NCBI GenBank assembly: GCA_964479595.1
Contig: CAYZMU010000003.1
Coordinates: 1-64,000, forward strand
Direction of reading: 5' to 3'
DNA length: 64,000 bases
DNA from: Firm-04 sp964479595
GTDB lineage: Bacteria; Bacillota; Clostridia; Oscillospirales; Ruminococcaceae
Positions 8,543-17,251 of the stretch are shown here, in pieces. Positions within the stretch are counted from its first letter, which is position 1. The number at the start of each line of letters is the position of its first letter. The notes under the pieces are model-generated. The model had not been told where the DNA came from, did not search any database, and was given only the letters and a program-made list of their open reading frames with translations. Made by a program: the position numbers and the translations under genes.

Positions 8543-9349
8543 AAAAACCCGTCCGGGGCTGCCGGGCGGGCGTTTTTATAGGTCTTCGGTGATGAGCGCG
8601 CAGAGGCGTTCCGCGACCGTTTTCTCGTCGAATTCCTCCCGGACGCGTTTTCGCGCCGCTTTTGAGAACTTCTCCCTTAGTTCGTCGTCCTCCGCGAGCG
8701 TGACAATGGCGTCCGCGAGCGCGTCCGCGTCCGAGGGCGGTACCGTCAGCCCCGTGCGTCCGTTCAGGCTCACCAAGGGCACGCCGGTCGGCAGGGAGGT
8801 ATTGATAACGGGTTTGCCGCGTGCCGTCGCCGAAACGGGTGTGGACATCATTTCCGTCGGCGCGCTGACCCACNNNNNNNNNNNNNNNNNNNNNNNNNNN
8901 NNNNNNNNNNNNNNNNNNNNNNNNNNNNNNNNNNNNNNNNNNNNNNNNNNNNNNNNNNNNNNNNNNNNNNNNNGCGTGCCGTCGCCGAAACGGGTGTGGA
9001 CATCATTTCCGTCGGCGCGCTGACCCACAGTGTGAGGGCGTTTGATATTTCCATGAAATGGCAAAATGTTTGAAAAAACCCGTCCGGGGCTGCCGGGCGG
9101 GCGTTTTTATAGGTCTTCGGTGATGAGCGCGCAGAGGCGTTCCGCGACCGTTTTCTCGTCGAATTCCTCCCGGACGCGTTTTCGCGCCGCTTTTGAGAAC
9201 TTCTCCCTTAGTTCGTCGTCCTCCGCGAGCGTGACAATGGCGTCCGCGAGCGCGTCCGCGTCCGAGGGCGGTACCGTCAGCCCCGTGCGTCCGTTCAGGC
9301 TCACCAAGGGCACGCCGGTCGGCAGGGAGGTATTGATAACGGGTTTGCC
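8443..9349. other. Assembly artefact: 376-bp duplicated contig ends around a 100-N gap
   Basis: Bases 8443-8818 are the same as 8974-9349. Contig one then restarts the same sequence at 8819-8873, exactly the 55 bases that also open contig two after the Ns (8874-8973). The junction at 8818/8819 joins the glycosyltransferase gene back into nadC at a chance similarity (ttgccgcGTGCC against ttgccgcACGCC). The simplest reading is a k=55 de Bruijn loop: the real chromosome has one copy, running 8818 to 9350. The minus-strand piece at 8576-8818 is therefore a duplicate of the glycosyltransferase 3' end, and 8974-9073 a duplicate of the nadC 3' end. Confidence 0.88.
8542..8577. terminator. Bidirectional terminator between nadC and the glycosyltransferase
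   Basis: A 9-bp stem, CCCGTCCGG (8548-8556) with CCGGGCGGG (8562-8570), is flanked by A6 on the left and T5 on the right, so it can stop transcripts from both sides. An identical copy at 9073-9108 is part of the assembly duplication. Confidence 0.85.
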
Positions 9350-10261
9350 GCACGCCATCGCCTCCAGCTGCACCAGCCCGAACGCCTCGCTCTTGGCGAC
9401 GGACGGCAGCACGAGAAAATCGCAGTCGGCAAAGCACGCTTTCAGGCTGTTTTCGGGGAGTCTGCCGAGGAAATGCACAGAGTCTGTCAGCCGCTGCTCC
9501 TTCGCCTGCGCCCTGAGTTTGCCCTCCAGCGCCCCGCTGCCCGCGAAGAAGAGCTCCATCGGGCGTTTGCAAAGAATCTGTGCCTTCGCGAACGCCTCGA
9601 GCAGCACATCCGCGCCCTTATAGTAGACCAGCCGCCCCGCGAAAAGAATCTTCACCGCGCCTTTGCGCGTCAGCCGCTTTTCCAGAAACCCCCGCGCGTC
9701 TGTCTGCGTGTACTCCGCCGCGTCAATGCCGTAGGGCACGACCGCGCATTTATCCCGGAAACGGCGCAGCATCGGGGAATGCTCGATATGCGCGGGTGTC
9801 GCCGCCAGAATGAGGTCCGCTCTGCGCAGCGTGTGGAGCTGAAACGGCTCGTAGAGTTTCAGCAGAAACTTCTGCCGCACAATGTCGCTGTGCCAGTGCA
9901 GAACCACCTTGCCGCGAAACCCCGAAAGCATCAGCGCGAGGCTTGCGTAGGGAAACGGCATATGAATCTCGATACAGTCGGCCTGCCTGGCGTATTTTCG
10001 GAAGTAGCGCAGATACGACAGCGAGACCGGGCAGGAGAAAAGGGTGCAGAGGATTCCGCAGCGGCGCACGGCGATTCCGTGTACGCGCGTTTTTTCGGTT
10101 CTTTTCCCGAAACGGTCGTGGCAGGCAAGCACCAGCACTTTCGCGCCGTGTGCTTTGAGCGCCTGCGCGGTCTGCCGCATAGACGTCTCCACGCCGCCGA
10201 TATGCGGCTCATACGCCTTCCCCGTGATGAGTATACGGGGTCTGGAATGTTCGTTTTTCAT
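9107..10261 (-). CDS. Glycosyltransferase family 4 (GT-B fold)
   Basis: 384 residues with the two Rossmann-like halves of a GT-B retaining glycosyltransferase. The acceptor side starts ILITGKAYEPHIGGVE, with the glycine-rich loop GGVE. The nucleotide-sugar side has ILFAGRLVYYKGADVLLEAF, FFAGSG and the family-4 EX7E motif inside SEAFGLVQLEAMACG. It has no signal peptide and probably works on the inner face of the membrane. Its start abuts the end of the next glycosyltransferase (one base apart), so it is the last gene of the fhs-HAD-gmd-GT4-GT4 run. Donor and acceptor are unknown; gmd nearby suggests a GDP-sugar-derived glycan. Confidence 0.9.
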   Translation of the reverse strand: MKNEHSRPRILITGKAYEPHIGGVETSMRQTAQALKAHGAKVLVLACHDRFGKRTEKTRVHGIAVRRCGILCTLFSCPVSLSYLRYFRKYARQADCIEIHMPFPYASLALMLSGFRGKVVLHWHSDIVRQKFLLKLYEPFQLHTLRRADLILAATPAHIEHSPMLRRFRDKCAVVPYGIDAAEYTQTDARGFLEKRLTRKGAVKILFAGRLVYYKGADVLLEAFAKAQILCKRPMELFFAGSGALEGKLRAQAKEQRLTDSVHFLGRLPENSLKACFADCDFLVLPSVAKSEAFGLVQLEAMACGKPVINTSLPTGVPLVSLNGRTGLTVPPSDADALADAIVTLAEDDELREKFSKAARKRVREEFDEKTVAERLCALITEDL

Positions 10262-11422
10262 TCAAACAAAATCCGCCTTGAGCATTTTTGTGTAGAGCGC
10301 GTAAAGTTTTTGCGCGGAACGGTCCCACGAGAAACTCAGCGCGCGGGCCCGCCCCATTACGGAGAGCCTTTTGCGCAGCGCGCTGTCGGTCAGAATCCGC
10401 TCCATGCCCAGCGCGATGGCCTCGGGTTTATACGGATTCACGCGCACGGCGGCGTTGCCGCAGACTTCTTTGAGCGCGCCCGTCCGCGAGACCAGCACCG
10501 GTGTGCCGCAAGCCATCGCCTCCAGCGGCGGCAGCCCGAAACCCTCATAGAGCGAGGGGAAGAGAAACGCCACAGCCCCCGAATAGAGCGCGGGCAGATC
10601 CTGAGCCGGGACAAAAGAGGGGAACAGCACATCGTCTGTCAAGTGATAGTTTCGGACCGTTTCGAAGATGCTGTCCGTCTGCCAGCCCTTGGAGCCGGCG
10701 AGGACGAGTTTGGGGACATCATGGAGGCGGTCTCTGAGCAGCGCGTAGGCTTTGAGCAGGCGCGTGAGGTTCTTGCGCGGCTCGAGCGTCCCCAGATAGA
10801 GGAAATATTCCCCCTCAATCCCCAGCCGGTTTTGCGCGCCGCGCAGCGCCGCCTCATCTGTGACAGGATGAAAGCGCCGTGTGTCCGCCGCGCAGGGAAT
10901 GACCGTGATTTTGCCCGCGCAGGACGGGTAGTATTTCAGGATTTCGCTTTCGGAGAACGCGCTGTCGGTCACAATCGCGTCCGCTCTGCGCATGGATTTC
11001 TCAAGGCAGAGTCTGAGCATATCCCGCGTGCGGCGGTTCATGGTCTCCGGGTAGGCGCGCACGACCATGTCATGCACCGTCACGACCGTTTTGCCGCTGA
11101 CGCCCGGCGGGACGATATAGTTAAAGAAATGTGTAATATCCGCCCAGTCGCCGAAGAAGGCCTTGTACGGTATCGGAATGAAGGCGGTCGCGGCGCGGTA
11201 GACAAGCGGGGAAAAGCGCGCGGGTCTGGGGGTAATGACGCCGTGCAGAAAGGGCTCCAAGCGGTTGAGTTTCACCTGCCCCGTGCGCAGGGAGAAGTAC
11301 TCAAAGCGATAGCGGTTTTCCGGGTGCAGTCTTGCGAGCGCCTCCGTGAGCGCCGCCTCGCAGTTTCCCACGCCGGTGATGACATCTCCCACCAGCGGCG
11401 CCGCCTCAAACGCGATTCTCAC
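10262..11422 (-). CDS. Glycosyltransferase family 4, mannosyltransferase-like
   Basis: 386-residue GT-B enzyme. N-terminal MRIAFEAAPL and the THFFNYIVPPGVSGKTVVTVHD segment, then TLEPRKNLTRLLKAY and the EX7E motif in SLYEGFGLPPLEAMACG, resemble the mannosyltransferase branch of GT4 that uses GDP-mannose in O-antigen and capsule pathways. The GTG start at 11422 overlaps the gmd stop (GTGA), supporting coupled translation with a GDP-mannose-modifying enzyme. Specificity is inferred from family resemblance and neighbourhood, not proven. Confidence 0.88.
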   Translation of the reverse strand: MRIAFEAAPLVGDVITGVGNCEAALTEALARLHPENRYRFEYFSLRTGQVKLNRLEPFLHGVITPRPARFSPLVYRAATAFIPIPYKAFFGDWADITHFFNYIVPPGVSGKTVVTVHDMVVRAYPETMNRRTRDMLRLCLEKSMRRADAIVTDSAFSESEILKYYPSCAGKITVIPCAADTRRFHPVTDEAALRGAQNRLGIEGEYFLYLGTLEPRKNLTRLLKAYALLRDRLHDVPKLVLAGSKGWQTDSIFETVRNYHLTDDVLFPSFVPAQDLPALYSGAVAFLFPSLYEGFGLPPLEAMACGTPVLVSRTGALKEVCGNAAVRVNPYKPEAIALGMERILTDSALRKRLSVMGRARALSFSWDRSAQKLYALYTKMLKADFV

Positions 11423-12441
11423 CGCCCGGCCTCAAGCCGCGCCAGAGCCAGGTCGTTTCGCGCCATCCGCGTGACGAGTTCCTCAAAGCTTATCTCGCGC
11501 TTCCAGCCGAGTTTTTCCTCCGCCTTGCGCGGGTTTCCGAGCAGCAGTTCCACTTCCGCCGGACGGTAGAATTTCTCGTTGACCGCGACAACCGTTTTGC
11601 CGGTTTTGGCATCCTTTCCGACACAATCGAGCCCCTCGCCCTCCCAGCGCAGTTCGATTCCGCAGGCTCTGAAGGCGCATTCGCAGAACTCCCTGACTGT
11701 GCGGGTCTGCCCCGTCGCGACCACATAGTCGTCGGGCTGCTCCTGCTGCAGCATGAGCCACATCGCGCGGACGTAGTCCTGAGAATGCCCCCAGTCGCGC
11801 TTGGCGTCGAGATTGCCAAGTTCCACGCGGTCCTGCAGCCCCAAGGAGATTCTCGCGGCGGCGGAGGTGATTTTGCGCGTGACAAATTCCAGCCCCCTGC
11901 GCTCGGATTCGTGGTTGAAAAGAATCCCCGAGCAGGCGAAAAGGTTAAAACTTTCGCGATAGTTTTTCGTAATCCAGTGCCCGTAGAGCTTCGCGACGCC
12001 GTAGGGGCTGCGCGGGTAAAAGGGCGTATTTTCGTCCTGCGGGACAGCCTGCACGAGCCCGAACATCTCCGAGGTGGACGCCTGATAGAACCGCGCGTTC
12101 GGATTCACGGCGCGAATCGCCTCGAGCATATTCGTCACCCCGAGCGCGTCAATCTGTGCCGTCAGCAGCGGCTGCTCCCACGAAGTCGCGACAAAACTCT
12201 GCGCCGCGAGATTGTAGACCTCGTCCGCGCCCGACTCGCGCATGGCGGAAATCAGCGAAACCAAATCCGTCATGTCCGCGTAGATAAAACGCACCTTGTC
12301 CTTTAAATGCGCGGCGTTGCCGTAGTCCAGCACGCTCTTGCGGCGCATGATGCCGTAGACCTCGTAGCCTTTCTCAAGCAGCAGTTCCGCGAGATACGAG
12401 CCGTCCTGCCCGGTGATTCCGGTAATAAGCGCGTGTTTCAT
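11419..12441 (-). CDS. gmd: GDP-mannose 4,6-dehydratase
   Basis: 340-residue extended short-chain dehydrogenase that converts GDP-D-mannose to GDP-4-keto-6-deoxymannose using bound NADP. The nucleotide-binding GITGQDGSYL, the catalytic STSEMFG and YGVAKLYGHW (Tyr-X3-Lys), NHESERRG and the GNLDAKRDWGH segment identify Gmd firmly. The intermediate needs a second enzyme (a reductase for GDP-rhamnose or GDP-fucose, or an aminotransferase for perosamine), and none is in the window. Its ATG overlaps the HAD gene stop (ATGA). Confidence 0.95.
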   Translation of the reverse strand: MKHALITGITGQDGSYLAELLLEKGYEVYGIMRRKSVLDYGNAAHLKDKVRFIYADMTDLVSLISAMRESGADEVYNLAAQSFVATSWEQPLLTAQIDALGVTNMLEAIRAVNPNARFYQASTSEMFGLVQAVPQDENTPFYPRSPYGVAKLYGHWITKNYRESFNLFACSGILFNHESERRGLEFVTRKITSAAARISLGLQDRVELGNLDAKRDWGHSQDYVRAMWLMLQQEQPDDYVVATGQTRTVREFCECAFRACGIELRWEGEGLDCVGKDAKTGKTVVAVNEKFYRPAEVELLLGNPRKAEEKLGWKREISFEELVTRMARNDLALARLEAGR

Positions 12442-13292
12442 GGTAAGTCTCCTTCTGTTAGTTCAAAATGTTTCAAAAACGCCGCGATCCAATCCGCGAA
12501 GAACCCCTCAGACGACGTTTTATCCGATACAAACCCGTTTTTCTCAAGGCACGCCGCCTTGACAGCGGGCTGCGCGTCCGCCGGACAGCCGCAGTAATCC
12601 GCTTCTTTTAACATAGCGATATCGTTGTCGAAATCCCCCGTCGCCCCGAAACGCGTGCCCTTTGGCATCATCCCGCGCAGGATTCTCAGCGCGCTGCCCT
12701 TGGTGGTGTCCTTTGGCAGCAGCTCCAGAAAGAGGTGGTAGGAGCGCGTAAAGCTCAGCTTCCCGCCGAAATCGCGCGATTCCACGTACCGGGAGATTTT
12801 CGCTATCTCCTCCGCCTCGCCCGCGAAGAGCGCTTTCAGGCAGCGCTCGGGCTCGATATCGCGCAAATCTTTAAGCACCACCTCAAGGTTCGTGATTCTC
12901 AGGTGCTCGCGCTCCACGGGGCTGTCCTGAATGACGTAGACGCCGTTTTCGTCGAGAATCTCCGCGCCGAGATTCGGGAAGGCGCCCATGAGCTCCTCTA
13001 GGATTTCGCGTGTCCCTTTTGGCAGGCAGCTTTTGTGCGCGATTTGCCCTTTCACAGTATCGTAGAGCATGGAGCCGTTATAAAGTACCGCCGGAAAATC
13101 GGGTTTCAGCATTTCCACATAGCGCCCGGTCGCCTCCAGCCCTCTGCCGGTCGCGAGACTCACAACCCCGCCCCCCGCGCGAAAACGCGCTATCGCGGCG
13201 GCGTCGCGCTCGCTGAGGGTCTTGTCCTCGGTCAGCAGCGTGCCGTCTAAATCCGTAATCAGCGCCAGACCTTTGTAATTTTGCCGTTCCAA
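12438..13292 (-). CDS. HAD-superfamily (Cof-type) sugar phosphatase-like hydrolase
   Basis: 284 residues. DLDGT at residues 14-18 carries the nucleophile Asp14 and acid/base Asp16; SLATGR is motif 2, and GATGDFDNDIAML is the C-terminal Mg-binding motif 4, with a C2B-type cap between them. Cof-type HADs dephosphorylate sugar phosphates, nucleotides or flavin precursors; the substrate here is unknown. I chose a TTG start at 13292 because GAGGAGG lies exactly eight bases upstream and the frame upstream runs into fhs. Its place between fhs and gmd may mean a role in sugar-phosphate supply for the glycan, but this is only context. Confidence 0.85.
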   Translation of the reverse strand: MERQNYKGLALITDLDGTLLTEDKTLSERDAAAIARFRAGGGVVSLATGRGLEATGRYVEMLKPDFPAVLYNGSMLYDTVKGQIAHKSCLPKGTREILEELMGAFPNLGAEILDENGVYVIQDSPVEREHLRITNLEVVLKDLRDIEPERCLKALFAGEAEEIAKISRYVESRDFGGKLSFTRSYHLFLELLPKDTTKGSALRILRGMMPKGTRFGATGDFDNDIAMLKEADYCGCPADAQPAVKAACLEKNGFVSDKTSSEGFFADWIAAFLKHFELTEGDLP

Positions 13293-13305
13293 CAGCCCCG
13301 CCTCC

Positions 13306-14970
13306 TCAGAAGAGCCCCGTGATTTTCCCGTCCGCGTCCACGTCAATGTTCTCCGCGGCGGGAACTTTCGGCAGCCCCGGCATGGTCATGATATCGCCCG
13401 TCAGCGCGACCAAGAATCCCGCGCCGGCGCTGACTTTCACATTTCTGACAGTAACGCGGAAACCTTCCGGCGCCCCCAATTGTGTCGGGTCGTCCGTGAA
13501 GCTGTACTGCGTTTTCGCCACGCAGACGGGCAGCTCCCCAAACCCCAGATCGCTGAGCGTTTCCATCTGTTCAAACGCCTGCTTGGTAAAGACTGTCCCC
13601 TCGCCGCGGTAGACGCGCGTCACAATCGCGTTGATTTTCTCGTCAACCGGCATATTCAAATCATACGCGAAACGCGTTTTGCTGTCGGAAGCCTCGCAGA
13701 CTTTGCAGACTTCTTTCGCGAGCTCCAGCCCGCCCTGAGAGCCCTTCTCCCAGACCTCCGAGCAGACGGCTTTCACGCCCAGTTTTTCGCAGCTTTCCCG
13801 CACAAGGGCGATTTCTGAATCCGTATCGCCCGGGAAGCGGTTGACCGCGACGACCGCGCCGAGGCCGTAGACTTCCCGGATATTGCGGATATGGCGTTCC
13901 AGATTGGGCAGCCCGCGTTTCAGCGCGTCAAGGTCCTCCCGGTTCAGCTCGGTTTTGGAGAGCCCGCCGTGCATTTTGAGCGCCCGCACCGTCGCGACAA
14001 TCACGACCGCGGAAGGCGAGAGCCCGGTTTGGCGGCATTTGATATCCAGAAACTTCTCCGCGCCCAGGTCCGCGCCGAAACCCGCCTCCGTGACGGCATA
14101 ATCGCCGTACGCCATCGCGAGCCGCGTCGCGAGAACGGAATTGCAGCCGTGCGCGATATTCGCGAAAGGCCCGCCGTGTACGAACGCGGGTGTGCCCTCG
14201 AGCGTCTGAACCAGATTGGGTTTGAGCGCGTCTCTGAGCAGCGCCGTCATCGCGCCCTGCGCGCGCAGGTCCCCCGCCGTGACCGGCTTGCCGTCATAGG
14301 TGTAGGCGACAATGATGCGGGCAAGCCGCGCTTTCAGGTCCGCGAGGGAATCGGCGAGGCAGAAAACCGCCATCACTTCCGACGCCACCGTGATATCATA
14401 GCCGTCCTCGCGCGGCACGCCGTTTTTGCGCCCGCCCAGCCCGTCCGTGATAAAGCGCAGCTGGCGGTCGTTCATGTCCACGCAGCGCCGCCAGACAATC
14501 CTCCTCGGGTCAATGCCAAGCGCGTTTCCCTGATAGATATGGTTGTCGAGCATGGCGGCGAGGAGATTGTTCGCCGCGCCGATGGCGTGAAAATCCCCCG
14601 TGAAGTGCAGATTGATATCCTCCATGGGCACGACCTGCGCGTATCCGCCGCCCGCGGCGCCGCCCTTGATACCGAAGACAGGCCCCAGAGAGGGTTCCCT
14701 GAGCGCGGCGCAGGTTTTCTTTCCGAGCGCGCGCAGCGCGTCCGCGAGCCCGATGGTCGTCGTGGTCTTGCCCTCGCCCGCGGGCGTGGGGTTGATGGCG
14801 GTGACGAGAATCAGTTTCGCGTCCGGGTTTTCGGGAGCGTTTTGGGGCGATACCTTTGCCTTGTAGCGCCCGTAGCGTTCCAGCGCGGATTCGGGGATAC
14901 CCGCCCCGCCCGCTATTTGTTCAATCGGTCTGAGATTTGCCGCCTGCGCGATTTCCAGGTCTGTCCGCAT
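13306..14970 (-). CDS. fhs: Formate--tetrahydrofolate ligase
   Basis: 554 residues; makes 10-formyl-tetrahydrofolate from formate, ATP and THF. The ATP-binding loop TPAGEGKTTTTIGL, REPSLGPVFGIKGGAAGGGYAQV, the MEDINLHFTGDFHAIGAANN block, and near the end TGDIMTMPGLPKVPAAENIDVD are hallmark Fhs segments. ATG at 14970 is chosen because AGGAGG lies eight bases upstream; a strong TG-extended promoter is about 45 bases further up. It leads the five-gene minus operon. In anaerobes this enzyme serves purine and formyl-Met synthesis or one-carbon flux; other Wood-Ljungdahl genes are not present here. Confidence 0.97.
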   Translation of the reverse strand: MRTDLEIAQAANLRPIEQIAGGAGIPESALERYGRYKAKVSPQNAPENPDAKLILVTAINPTPAGEGKTTTTIGLADALRALGKKTCAALREPSLGPVFGIKGGAAGGGYAQVVPMEDINLHFTGDFHAIGAANNLLAAMLDNHIYQGNALGIDPRRIVWRRCVDMNDRQLRFITDGLGGRKNGVPREDGYDITVASEVMAVFCLADSLADLKARLARIIVAYTYDGKPVTAGDLRAQGAMTALLRDALKPNLVQTLEGTPAFVHGGPFANIAHGCNSVLATRLAMAYGDYAVTEAGFGADLGAEKFLDIKCRQTGLSPSAVVIVATVRALKMHGGLSKTELNREDLDALKRGLPNLERHIRNIREVYGLGAVVAVNRFPGDTDSEIALVRESCEKLGVKAVCSEVWEKGSQGGLELAKEVCKVCEASDSKTRFAYDLNMPVDEKINAIVTRVYRGEGTVFTKQAFEQMETLSDLGFGELPVCVAKTQYSFTDDPTQLGAPEGFRVTVRNVKVSAGAGFLVALTGDIMTMPGLPKVPAAENIDVDADGKITGLF

Positions 14971-15010
14971 GGCGCCGCCCTCCTCTTCTCCTGCAAGATA
15001 TTCCGCTCTA

Positions 15011-15039
15011 AGCATACCACAAACGCGCCGTTTTGTCAA
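15011..15039 (-). promoter_or_regulatory. TG-extended promoter of the fhs operon
   Basis: Minus strand: TTGACA (15039-15034), 17-base spacer ending in TGTGG, then TATGCT (15016-15011). About 40 bases separate it from the fhs start. It stands back to back with the plus-strand promoter at 15068. Confidence 0.82.
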
Positions 15040-15067
15040 GCGCGGGAAATTTTAAGGGCGCCGGGGC

Positions 15068-15097
15068 TTGACAAGGGATTCTTCTCTATGTTATAAT
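15068..15097 (+). promoter_or_regulatory. Promoter of the ATP-grasp/alpha-E/transglutaminase operon
   Basis: TTGACA (15068-15073), 18-base spacer ending in ATGT, TATAAT (15092-15097). The 5' leader to the ATG at 15219 is about 115 bases and contains a possible stem formed by GGAGCG at 15148 region and GGGAGCGCC at 15181, but no known riboswitch was recognised. Confidence 0.78.
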
Positions 15098-15218
15098 AGT
15101 AGGGAAGAAGGGGGCTTTCCCCTTTCATGAAGTTTTGCGGGCAACGGCGCTCCACTCTTGCGGCCTTTTCGCGGCCTTTGAGGGAGCGCCTGCTTATAAC
15201 CGAAAGGAGGCTTTCCCC

Positions 15219-16568
15219 ATGGATGAGGCAAGACCCGAGAGCGCGCAGTTTACGGAGGCTGTGGGCAGCGCGGAGGAAATCAACGAGCTGCTGCGGCGCT
15301 ACGGCGTCAAGTTCGGCATCTACAAACACGGCGTCTTCAAGGAGCATTTCTTTCCCTTCGACCCCATTCCGCGCGTCATTTCCGCGGAGGATTTTTCCGG
15401 GATTGAGCGCGGGCTTATCCAGCGTGTGGACGCGCTCAACGCGTTCCTCTATGACATCTATCACGACAAATACATCGTCCGCGACGGCGTCATCCCTGAG
15501 GATTTCATCTGCCTCTCAAAGGGCTATCTGGCGCAGTGCGAGGGCATCACCCCGCCCAACAAGATCTACAGCCACATCTCCGGCATTGACCTTGTGCAGG
15601 GAAAGGACGGAAACTGGTACATTCTCGAGGACAACCTCCGCATTCCCTCCGGCGCGTCCTATCCGCTCATCGCCAGGGAACTGACCCGTGTCGCGGCGCC
15701 GGACGCCTTTCTGCGCCACCACATCGTGGACAACCGCAACTACGCGGAACTGCTGCGCGACACGATGGAATACGCCAATTGCGGCGGGATTCGCGCGATT
15801 CTGACGCCGGGGCGCAACAACGCCGCGTATTTTGAGCATTCCTATTTAGCGGAACTTACGGATTCCGTGCTGGTGCAGAGCGACGAACTCTTTGTGGAGA
15901 AGGGCCGTCTGTATAACAGAACCTACAACGGCGGCAAGGCGCAGATCGGTGTGCTCTATCGCCGCATTTCCGACGAATATCTCGACCCGCTCAACTTCTA
16001 CCGCGATTCCGTCATCGGAGTTCCCAATCTGCTCGAGGCTTACCGCGAGGGGAATGTAGGACTCATCAACGCCCCCGGCAACGGCGTCGCGGACGACAAG
16101 GGCATCTACTACTTCGTTCCGCAGATGATCAAATACTATCTCGATCAGGAGCCCATTCTGCAGAACGCGCCGACGTACCTGCCCTTCTACGAAAAGGACC
16201 GCTCCTATGTGCTCGAGAACATGGAAAAGCTCGTCATCAAGGACGTTTCCGAGGCGGGCGGCTACGGCGTGGTCTTCGGCAGCAAGCTTTCCAAGGAAGA
16301 GCTTGAGACGTTCCGCGAAACGGTCAAGGCGGAGCCCAGACGCTTTATCGCGCAGGAGGTCATCGATTTTGTGGACCTGCCGATTCTCGAAAAGGGCGAA
16401 ACCGTGCTGAGAAAGGCGGATCTGCGCGCCTTCGTGCTTTCGGGGCGGGAAACGAAAGTCTGGCCGTCGGGGCTGACGCGTTTCTCCCGCGACCCTGACT
16501 CGTTTGTTGTCAATTCTTCACAAGGAGGAGGTTTCAAGGACACATGGGTACAGTCTCCATCTCACTAG
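15219..16568 (+). CDS. Circularly permuted ATP-grasp type 2 protein (DUF404/DUF407 class)
   Basis: 449 residues of the circularly permuted ATP-grasp family, predicted amidoligases that join carboxylates to amines using ATP. Visible family segments are CLSKGYLAQCEGITPPNKIYSHISGIDL, here split across 169 to 197 of the upstream frame, YILEDNLRIPSGASYPL, NAPGNGVADDKG, IKDVSEAGGYGVVFG (ATP-binding lysine and glycine loop), RRFIAQE and the closing VVNSSQGGGFKDTWV. The ATG at 15219 has AAAGGAGG eight bases upstream. Its end overlaps the alpha-E gene by 25 bases and the transglutaminase gene follows, the conserved trio of this family. No physiological substrate is known for the family. Confidence 0.9.
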   Translation: MDEARPESAQFTEAVGSAEEINELLRRYGVKFGIYKHGVFKEHFFPFDPIPRVISAEDFSGIERGLIQRVDALNAFLYDIYHDKYIVRDGVIPEDFICLSKGYLAQCEGITPPNKIYSHISGIDLVQGKDGNWYILEDNLRIPSGASYPLIARELTRVAAPDAFLRHHIVDNRNYAELLRDTMEYANCGGIRAILTPGRNNAAYFEHSYLAELTDSVLVQSDELFVEKGRLYNRTYNGGKAQIGVLYRRISDEYLDPLNFYRDSVIGVPNLLEAYREGNVGLINAPGNGVADDKGIYYFVPQMIKYYLDQEPILQNAPTYLPFYEKDRSYVLENMEKLVIKDVSEAGGYGVVFGSKLSKEELETFRETVKAEPRRFIAQEVIDFVDLPILEKGETVLRKADLRAFVLSGRETKVWPSGLTRFSRDPDSFVVNSSQGGGFKDTWVQSPSH

Positions 16569-17251
16569 AGCACAGCAAGCGCCTCTACTGGCTCGGACGC
16601 TACGCGGAGCGCGTCATGACCACACAGCACGCGCTGCTCACGCTTTATGACCGCCTGCTCGATTCCGACACGGGCTACGACGATTATCTGCGCTGCTTCG
16701 GCATCCAGAACACTTTCCCCGACAAAGCGGCGTTCTTCCGCGGAATGCTCTACGACAAGGAAAACCCCAATTCCGTTGCCTACAGTCTGGAGCGCGCCTA
16801 CGACAACGGCATTGTGCTGCGCGAGGACATCTCCACGGAGGCGCTCAGTTTCCTGCAGATTGCCAAGGACATCATTGCCAAGGCGGCGGACGCTCAGACC
16901 CAGAACCCGCGCCTGCTGCTGCTGCCGCTCAACGACGCGCTCTACGCCTTCTGGGGCTGCACGGCGGACAAAGTCTGCAACGCGGAGACCTACAACCTGA
17001 TTCAGTGCGGCAAATCCGTGGAGCGCCTCGACCTCTACCTGCGCCTCAACTACCCCTACGGCGAGGTGGAGCAGGAATTTGACCGCCTGTGCCGGATTCT
17101 GCGCCATATGCCCAAGAACACCCCGTACCGCTACAACACGCAGTATCTCTCCGAACTGGTCGTGATTCTCGGGACGAGCAAGGAATACGAAATCAGACGC
17201 TCCGCCGCCATCCAAAATCTCTCCCATCTGTTTGACGAGGTGCCCGAATGA
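16544..17251 (+). CDS. Alpha-E domain protein (DUF403), short form
   Basis: 235 residues, all-helical, opening with the family signature SLEHSKRLYWLGRYAERV (Trp-Leu-Gly-Arg-Tyr with the Glu-Arg pair). Alpha-E proteins always travel with circularly permuted ATP-grasp and transglutaminase genes and are thought to be partner or accessory subunits; no reaction is established. Usual members have about 300 or more residues, so this one is shortened, mainly in the middle and C-terminus. The ATG at 16544 lies inside the end of the ATP-grasp gene; GGAGGAGG is twelve bases upstream. Its stop overlaps the next start. Confidence 0.86.
   Translation: MGTVSISLEHSKRLYWLGRYAERVMTTQHALLTLYDRLLDSDTGYDDYLRCFGIQNTFPDKAAFFRGMLYDKENPNSVAYSLERAYDNGIVLREDISTEALSFLQIAKDIIAKAADAQTQNPRLLLLPLNDALYAFWGCTADKVCNAETYNLIQCGKSVERLDLYLRLNYPYGEVEQEFDRLCRILRHMPKNTPYRYNTQYLSELVVILGTSKEYEIRRSAAIQNLSHLFDEVPE

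Noticed and set aside
8576..9073. Second copies of the nadC end and glycosyltransferase end
   Set aside because: They match 8974-9604-region sequence base for base, are joined by Ns and share a 55-mer with the contig ends; this is an assembly artefact, not gene duplication.
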